A stretch of DNA of 5,631 nucleotides from Minisyncoccota bacterium. Lineage in GTDB: Bacteria; Patescibacteriota; Minisyncoccia; UBA6257; HR35. The DNA is taken from assembly GCA_028276075.1 (NCBI GenBank), contig JAPYXA010000033.1, forward strand, positions 1 to 5,631, given 5' to 3'. The notes beneath the pieces are model-generated. The model had not been told where the DNA came from, did not search any database, and saw only the letters and a program-made list of their open reading frames with translations. Positions 1 through 4,266 of the stretch are shown here, piece by piece. The translations under genes were made by a program, and so were the position numbers. Position 1 is the stretch's first letter, and every line of letters begins with the position of its first letter.

Positions 1-14
1 AAATTTAAAATAAT

Positions 15-101
15 TTTTATCACTATTCTCTATTTTAATTTCTTTAAATTTAAAAAAAAATATGAAGTAGATAATAATAAAAATAGAGATTAATGATAAA
101 A
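15..101. repeat. Long imperfect inverted repeat, 22-base arms
   Basis: The arm at 15-36 and the arm at 80-101 are reverse complements at 20 of 22 positions, separated by 43 bases. The pairing includes the only G/C-bearing stretches nearby (atca with tgat, and ctct with agag). Transcribed in either direction it would fold into a long AU-rich stem with two internal mismatches. It could be a bidirectional terminator for a gene beyond the left edge, a regulatory structure, or a remnant of a small inverted-repeat element. It is not followed at once by a clean T-run on the + strand, so terminator is only one option. Confidence 0.5.
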
Positions 102-157
102 TTAAATTCAGGGGAAATTTTAATTTTAATTTTTTTCTTTTTGCCATATTTGATATT

Positions 158-173
158 TTTGAAAAAATTCAAA
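158..173. repeat. Short palindrome TTTGAA-N4-TTCAAA before serS
   Basis: Two perfectly complementary 6-base arms (158-163 and 168-173) flank four A bases, about 60 bases before the serS start. A dyad of this size and place could be an operator for a dimeric regulator. In DNA this AT-rich, however, such palindromes also arise by chance, so the functional reading is weak. Confidence 0.25.
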
Positions 174-234
174 GGTTTAAATAAATTATATTAAAAATAA
201 TTTATATTAAAATTAAAAAATTTATTAAATTTAA

Positions 235-1491
235 ATGATAGACTTAAAAGATTTACTTAAAAATCCAGAAAAGTATAAAAAAAATTTAATTGAAAGAAAT
301 AATCCAAATCTTTCTGTAATAGATGAAGTTATTTTTTTAAAAGAGAAAATAAATTCTTTAATTTCTAATCAAAACGATTTAAGAAATTTTATAAATAAAG
401 TTTCAAAATCAAAACCAGATGAGAAAACAATTCTTGATATACGAAATAAAAAAGAACAGCTTAAAAAAATAGAAGAAGAGATAAATAGCCTTGAAAAAGA
501 ATTGTCAGAAAAAGTTGAGTTAATTCCTAATTTAAAAAGTGAAGAAATCCCATTAGGCAAAGATGAGAGTGAAAATGTGGTAATTAAGAAATGGGGGCAA
601 ATTCCATCTTTTGATTTTGATGTAAAAGATCACGTAGAGCTGGGAAAAATTTATGACTTAATAGATATAGAAAGGGCTTCAAAGGTTGCTGGTTCAAGGT
701 TTTATTATTTAAAAAATGAAGCTGTTTTACTTGAAATAGCTTTAATAAATTTTGTTTATGAACTTTTAGTTAAAGAGGGATTTACAGCTATTATTCCTCC
801 TGTTTTTATAAAAGAAGAGTTTTACAAAGGAATGGGTAGATTAAATAGTCTCCAAAAAGAGGAAAGATATTATTTACCGAAAGATGATCTTTATTTGGTT
901 GGGAGTGCTGAACATACGATTGGTCCTTATTATGCAGATGAAATTTTAAATGAAAAAGATTTACCAAAAAGATTTATTGGGTTTTCAACTTGCTTTCGTA
1001 GAGAAGCTGGAAGTTATGGTAAAGATATAAAAGGAATTTTAAGAACTCATCAATTTGATAAATTAGAAATGTTTGTTTTTTGTTTGAAAGAAGAATCAGA
1101 AAATGAACATCAGTTTTTGCTTTCTATTGAAGAAAAAATTGTTCAATCCTTAAATCTTCCTTATCAAGTTGTTTTTGTTTGCTCAGGTGATTTAGGTTTT
1201 ACTGATTTTAAACAATATGATATCGAGGTTTGGATTCCTTCCCAGGGAAAATACAGAGAAACTCATTCTTGTTCTAATACTACTGATTTTCAATCAAGAG
1301 GTATAAGAGCAAGGGTCAGAAGAAAAAATGGAAAAATTGAATTTGTTCATATGTTAAATGCTACTGCTTTAGCAATAGGAAGAACTATAGTAGCAATTTT
1401 AGAAAATTATCAAAGAAAGGATTTTATAGAGATCCCAGAGGTTTTAAAAAAATACCTTCCTTTTGAAAAAATTGCAAAGAAAAATAAATAA
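235..1491 (+). CDS. serS: Seryl-tRNA synthetase (class II)
   Basis: It attaches serine to tRNA-Ser in the cytoplasm, using ATP via a seryl-adenylate. The 418 residues match the usual bacterial length. Residues about 25-105 form a charged, heptad-rich antiparallel coiled coil, the tRNA-binding arm, leading to the KKWG at 118-121. The class II core follows: the motif 1 region with IIPP at 186-189, motif 2 with FRREAGS at 254-260, the ETHSCSNTTDFQSR segment from 342, and motif 3 with MLNATALAIGRT at 373-384. The serine-binding TxE position reads S224-A225-E226, a conservative Thr-to-Ser change, followed by HTIGP rather than the usual bacterial VPLTN-like string. VHMLNAT and STCFR recall eukaryotic cytosolic enzymes as I remember them. 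The ATG has no Shine-Dalgarno sequence, but the reading starts with a typical MIDLKDLLKNPEKY opening. Archease follows after 11 bases, so the two probably form an operon. Confidence 0.97.
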   Translation: MIDLKDLLKNPEKYKKNLIERNNPNLSVIDEVIFLKEKINSLISNQNDLRNFINKVSKSKPDEKTILDIRNKKEQLKKIEEEINSLEKELSEKVELIPNLKSEEIPLGKDESENVVIKKWGQIPSFDFDVKDHVELGKIYDLIDIERASKVAGSRFYYLKNEAVLLEIALINFVYELLVKEGFTAIIPPVFIKEEFYKGMGRLNSLQKEERYYLPKDDLYLVGSAEHTIGPYYADEILNEKDLPKRFIGFSTCFRREAGSYGKDIKGILRTHQFDKLEMFVFCLKEESENEHQFLLSIEEKIVQSLNLPYQVVFVCSGDLGFTDFKQYDIEVWIPSQGKYRETHSCSNTTDFQSRGIRARVRRKNGKIEFVHMLNATALAIGRTIVAILENYQRKDFIEIPEVLKKYLPFEKIAKKNK

Positions 1492-1502
1492 TCTTTTTTT
1501 CT

Positions 1503-1919
1503 ATGAAATATAGATTTTTATCTCATACAGCTGATTTAAAAATTAGAGTTTATGGGAAAAATTTAAATCAAATTATTAACAACTCTTTGCTTGCTTTAAA
1601 AGATTTTCTCAAACCAAAATTAAAAAAAAATAAACTTTTTTATTTAAATATTTCAGCAAGCGGTTTTGATTATCAAGAAGCCTTAATTAGTTTTTTATCA
1701 GAAGTTTTAGCTAAAACCTATATCAAAAAAATAATTTTTTTTAAATTATTGCGAGGATTAATTTATAAAAATCGCAAAAATCAAATTGTTATTAAGGGTA
1801 AAATTGTTGGATACAGATTTAATTTTTTACAAAAAGATATAAAAGCCATAACTTATCACCAGGTTATTTTAAAAAAATGGGGGGAAAATTTGATTTTTGA
1901 ATTTGTTGTGGATATATAA
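1503..1919 (+). CDS. Archease, RtcB RNA-ligase activator
   Basis: Archease is the small acidic-site partner that helps the tRNA-splicing and RNA-repair ligase RtcB through multiple turnovers by promoting its guanylylation. The 138 residues fit the family. The N-terminus reads MKYRFLSHTADLKIRVYGK, with the hallmark HTAD at 8-11. The C-terminus reads FEFVVDI, with the penultimate Asp137 and final Ile138 that, with Asp11, form the family's metal-binding acidic site. The YHQVIL segment near 120 matches the late conserved strand. The middle is unusually rich in Lys, Asn and Ile, in keeping with AT-rich DNA. The start lies 11 bases after the serS stop, behind a T-rich stretch without a Shine-Dalgarno sequence. 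No rtcB is visible; it must be elsewhere if the pair works together. The window shows no terminator after it. Confidence 0.9.
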   Translation: MKYRFLSHTADLKIRVYGKNLNQIINNSLLALKDFLKPKLKKNKLFYLNISASGFDYQEALISFLSEVLAKTYIKKIIFFKLLRGLIYKNRKNQIVIKGKIVGYRFNFLQKDIKAITYHQVILKKWGENLIFEFVVDI

Positions 1920-1940
1920 TATAAATTAACACTAGCAAAC

Positions 1941-1970
1941 TTGACATTTTAGTAAAAAAAGTTTTATAAT
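1941..1970 (+). promoter_or_regulatory. Consensus sigma-70-type promoter, near-leaderless
   Basis: TTGACA at 1941-1946 and TATAAT at 1965-1970 are both exact consensus hexamers, 18 bases apart. The likely start of transcription, an A around 1977-1980, leaves zero to four bases before the ATG at 1981. The mRNA should therefore be leaderless or nearly so, in agreement with the missing Shine-Dalgarno sequence. It separates the secreted-protein genes from the serS-archease pair as an own transcription unit. Confidence 0.85.
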
Positions 1971-1980
1971 TTTTATATAA

Positions 1981-3600
1981 ATGAGAAATAGTATAAAAAT
2001 TTTTTCATCTCCTGTTTTTAAAGTTTTTATCGGAGTTTTATTTATTGTTATTTTTTTATTTTCTATAATTGCTAATATAGAAAAAATTAGGGTGAAATTG
2101 GCTTTATCCCAGGGATCGTTTAATTGTCCTTCAATTGATTCTTATGCTGTGTGGCTTAATGATTCAGGGCAAAAATATTTAGGGGGATCTATAGTTAGTG
2201 ACTTCTATGTTTCTTCTTCGCCTCTTGGTTTACACTATGGTTTTGGTGGGCCTGCCACAAATTATAGAATGTCAGTTTATGGAAATATTTATGTGGTTAC
2301 AAGTTCTCCTCTAAGAGGAGTTTATGCACAACAGTTTTGTTTAATTCGCGGAAGTGGAGATTTTGAGTGTAAAAGTGGAAGTTGGGGGGGTGGACCACCG
2401 GGGAGTGGAGGAAATAATTATTGGAATTTAATAAGTAATCAACTTACTCCTTCATCAACTGTTTGGAACGTCGGTATAGGTACAAGTACTGTACCTTCTA
2501 GTTTTAAGCTTTATGTTAATGGAAAAACTTCTGTTACAGAATTATGTTTTAACGGAACAAATTGTAGAAGTGATTGGGGTTCTGCTTCTGGAACTAATTA
2601 CTGGGTGTTTAATTCTAGTACTAAAAGTTTATATCCTTCATCAACTGCCTGGAATATTGGCATAGGTACAATCTCTCCTTCTTATAAACTTCATGTTGTT
2701 GGAAACGTTAATGTTCAAGGAAATTTGTGTCTTAATGGTTCTTGTATAAATAATTGGCCAGATAAAGACATAGTCATTACTCTCTTTGACCTTGTAAATG
2801 GTTTATATTATACTGCCACAAGCCATTGGGTACCAATTTATCCTGTAACCAATACTCCTTTTATCAGGGACTCTAACTACGATAATCTGCCATATTTAAG
2901 TGCAAAAAATTTAATAGCAAAATATGTTCCAGTTGAATCAAATGCAACCACAACTCCTTGGTTTGATTTAGCTTATGGTTTTTATAATATAAATGCAAAT
3001 CAAAACAAGGCTATTTTTTTAGAAGAGGGAGATAATTCAGCGCCTTTTTCTTTTGTGTCTCTTTTTAGTGATCCTCCTGACCCCGATAACTATGTTTTTG
3101 CTTCAGCTCATTATTATGATTCAAACGGTGTTTTTAGAACAACTTTAACCACGAGTAGTATAAGTGGATTAGGTTTTTGTCATAGTAATCAATATAGCAA
3201 TTGTGTTCGTAGCAAGGTTTATGCTTATAAACTAAACAATCTTCAGGGATATTTAAAATTAGAGTTAAGAGCAGTGCCTTGGCAACTCCCTCCTGGAAAA
3301 ACAGAGGGTCAATATTGTACAACTACTTATGTTGATAATTTAAAGGTTGCCAAATGGGCAAGTCCATTAATGCTTTCTTTAAGTATTGGAAAATTTAAAT
3401 CTCCTCCTACTTCTTCAGATCCTTGTTCTGGTGCAGCTTTGAATGTTAAGATACAGGGAAGATTGGTTAATGATCAGTGGCCAAGTGGATCAGGTATTAA
3501 TCCAAGTCCTTTAATATATATTCTTAATGGACTAAATGGGGATATTGTCTTTGTTATTAAAAGATTGGGAATTGCATATACCACAAGAGTAACACAATAG
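1981..3600 (+). CDS. Secreted or anchored repeat-containing surface protein
   Basis: The product has 539 residues and I cannot assign it to a named family. A basic N-terminus and a hydrophobic segment (about 13-33) form a signal peptide or anchor; LALSQG at 40-45 may mark cleavage. The head module begins CPSIDSYAVW at 49-58 and recurs in the gene at 4267. Next come three Cys pairs (C120/C130, C189/C195, C250/C255), each followed by a Trp, alternating with two YW...PSST.WN(V/I)GIGT segments (147-181 and 207-241) that end in a KL.V strand. A glycine-rich linker lies at 133-144. Residues 261-539 are a non-repetitive domain with four Cys (400, 408, 446, 482) and no further membrane segment. VGIGT..P..KL.V units occur in fibre-like and tail-fibre-like proteins, so a beta-rich stalk with a C-terminal binding domain is plausible but unproven. 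A G7 run at 2384-2390 lies in the linker. The near-leaderless promoter drives it. Confidence 0.9.
   Translation: MRNSIKIFSSPVFKVFIGVLFIVIFLFSIIANIEKIRVKLALSQGSFNCPSIDSYAVWLNDSGQKYLGGSIVSDFYVSSSPLGLHYGFGGPATNYRMSVYGNIYVVTSSPLRGVYAQQFCLIRGSGDFECKSGSWGGGPPGSGGNNYWNLISNQLTPSSTVWNVGIGTSTVPSSFKLYVNGKTSVTELCFNGTNCRSDWGSASGTNYWVFNSSTKSLYPSSTAWNIGIGTISPSYKLHVVGNVNVQGNLCLNGSCINNWPDKDIVITLFDLVNGLYYTATSHWVPIYPVTNTPFIRDSNYDNLPYLSAKNLIAKYVPVESNATTTPWFDLAYGFYNINANQNKAIFLEEGDNSAPFSFVSLFSDPPDPDNYVFASAHYYDSNGVFRTTLTTSSISGLGFCHSNQYSNCVRSKVYAYKLNNLQGYLKLELRAVPWQLPPGKTEGQYCTTTYVDNLKVAKWASPLMLSLSIGKFKSPPTSSDPCSGAALNVKIQGRLVNDQWPSGSGINPSPLIYILNGLNGDIVFVIKRLGIAYTTRVTQ
2338..2760 (+). repeat. Two and a half Cys-hairpin / VGIGT repeat units
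   Basis: Unit 1 spans 2338-2523, unit 2 spans 2545-2703, and a half unit with only the Cys hairpin lies at 2728-2760. Each full unit encodes C-L/F-x(n)-C-(R/K)-S-x-W, a Gly/Ser-rich linker, YW, PSST-x-WN-(V/I)-GIGT and a KL-x-V end. The 12-base string ccttcatcaact is identical in both full units (2449-2460 and 2635-2646) and also recurs in the gene at 4267. The units are clearly diverged from each other elsewhere. Confidence 0.85.
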
Positions 3601-3623
3601 CTTCATAACAATAAATCAATCAA

Positions 3624-4127
3624 ATGAAATTTGAAAAAATTTTTAAAATAAAAAATAAGAAGAATTTTAAAGGAATTTATTTCTCATTTTTTCTTTCTTT
3701 TTTAATATTATTTTTGATTTTAATACTTTATAAAAACTATACTATAGCAGCAATTCAAAGTTATTGTGCTACTGAACCTGCAACAGATGGTGACTTTAAC
3801 CCAGTAGGAACCGGCTCAGGAAGTGGACAATGTACATCATTGGATTTTTCTTTATATACACAAGGCGATATTTTTTATTCCATTCCTGAGGATTATTATT
3901 ATTCAACTTCCTCTAATTTTTCCTATTATCCTTTTGGAAGTGATTTAAATATTTTACCCTATGGAGAAATTCAAGACAATACTCCTTTAGACCAAAGCTT
4001 AAGTTCTGATGTTGCAAATTTTGTTGTAGATATGAGTATTTATTCACAAGGAATGTCTTATCCAATTTTAGGTACTGAAGGATCATATAGCGTTATGCCT
4101 GAGACTAGTTTACCAGCCGGATATTAA
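3624..4127 (+). CDS. Small membrane-anchored acidic Tyr-rich protein
   Basis: The product has 167 residues and I do not recognise it. Residues 1-16 are strongly basic with many lysines, and a hydrophobic stretch at about 17-36 follows, so it is a signal anchor or an uncleaved signal peptide facing outward. From residue 38 to the end there is no Lys, Arg or His at all, against 15 Asp/Glu and 13 Tyr from residue 46 on, so the exterior is strongly acidic. Two Cys (48 and 70) enclose a short Gly/Ser segment. The motif D-x-S-(L/I)-Y-(T/S)-Q-G occurs twice, at 74-81 and 136-143, hinting at an internal duplication. It lies 23 bases after the upstream repeat protein and has no Shine-Dalgarno sequence or clear promoter, so the two are probably co-transcribed. 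It is not a type IV pilin, for it lacks the GFTLIE-type signal. Confidence 0.8.
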   Translation: MKFEKIFKIKNKKNFKGIYFSFFLSFLILFLILILYKNYTIAAIQSYCATEPATDGDFNPVGTGSGSGQCTSLDFSLYTQGDIFYSIPEDYYYSTSSNFSYYPFGSDLNILPYGEIQDNTPLDQSLSSDVANFVVDMSIYSQGMSYPILGTEGSYSVMPETSLPAGY

Positions 4128-4266
4128 ATTTGTTTTTTTTAAGAAAATAGTTTAAAATTAATTTAAATATCGTTATTTTAAAAAAAATTATAAAAATTAT
4201 AAAAAAATATATAAAATTTTTGTAGAAGGTCGTATAAATTGTTAATTTTTAAAACAAAATAAACAA
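4128..4266. other. AT-only gap between surface genes
   Basis: This 139-base gap is nearly free of G and C. It opens with a T8 run (4133-4140) lacking a GC stem before it, so a classical terminator is not supported. A 9-base tandem repeat attataaaa lies at 4187-4204. TATAAA at 4233-4238 is the best -10 candidate for the next gene, but no good -35 hexamer is spaced to match it. The sequence just before the next ATG is A-rich without a Shine-Dalgarno motif. Confidence 0.5.

Larger units (their letters stand above)
1..234. other. Non-coding AT-rich leader upstream of serS
   Basis: This stretch has stops in all frames and no plausible gene on either strand. It is almost pure A and T, with a few G/C bases concentrated in two inverted repeats listed separately. 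An 11-base direct repeat (ttatattaaaa) lies at 186-196 and 202-212, 16 bases apart, just before serS, and both copies contain TATATT, which could serve as a -10 element. No convincing -35 hexamer sits 16-18 bases before either one; the nearest TTGA-type hexamer, TTGAAA at 159-164, is too far from the TATATT boxes. A promoter for serS probably lies here but I cannot place it. No Shine-Dalgarno sequence precedes the ATG at 235. Confidence 0.7.

Noticed and set aside
369..560. Minus-strand open frame opposite the serS coiled coil
   Set aside because: It is antisense to a well-supported gene and its Phe/Ser-rich product mirrors the Lys/Glu-rich coiled coil.
3134..3322. Minus-strand open frame within the first repeat protein
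   Set aside because: It lies fully antisense to a solid gene, with no start signal and no recognisable product.
3624..3740. Type IV pilin for the small protein
   Set aside because: The N-terminus has a hydrophobic anchor but no prepilin cleavage motif with Gly before a Phe-Thr-Leu-Ile-Glu type segment.
4125..4150. Rho-independent terminator at the T8 run after the small gene
   Set aside because: No GC-bearing stem precedes the T-run; in DNA this AT-rich, T-runs are common.
4226..4229. AAGG as a Shine-Dalgarno site for the gene at 4267
   Set aside because: It is 37 bases before the ATG, far outside the working distance.
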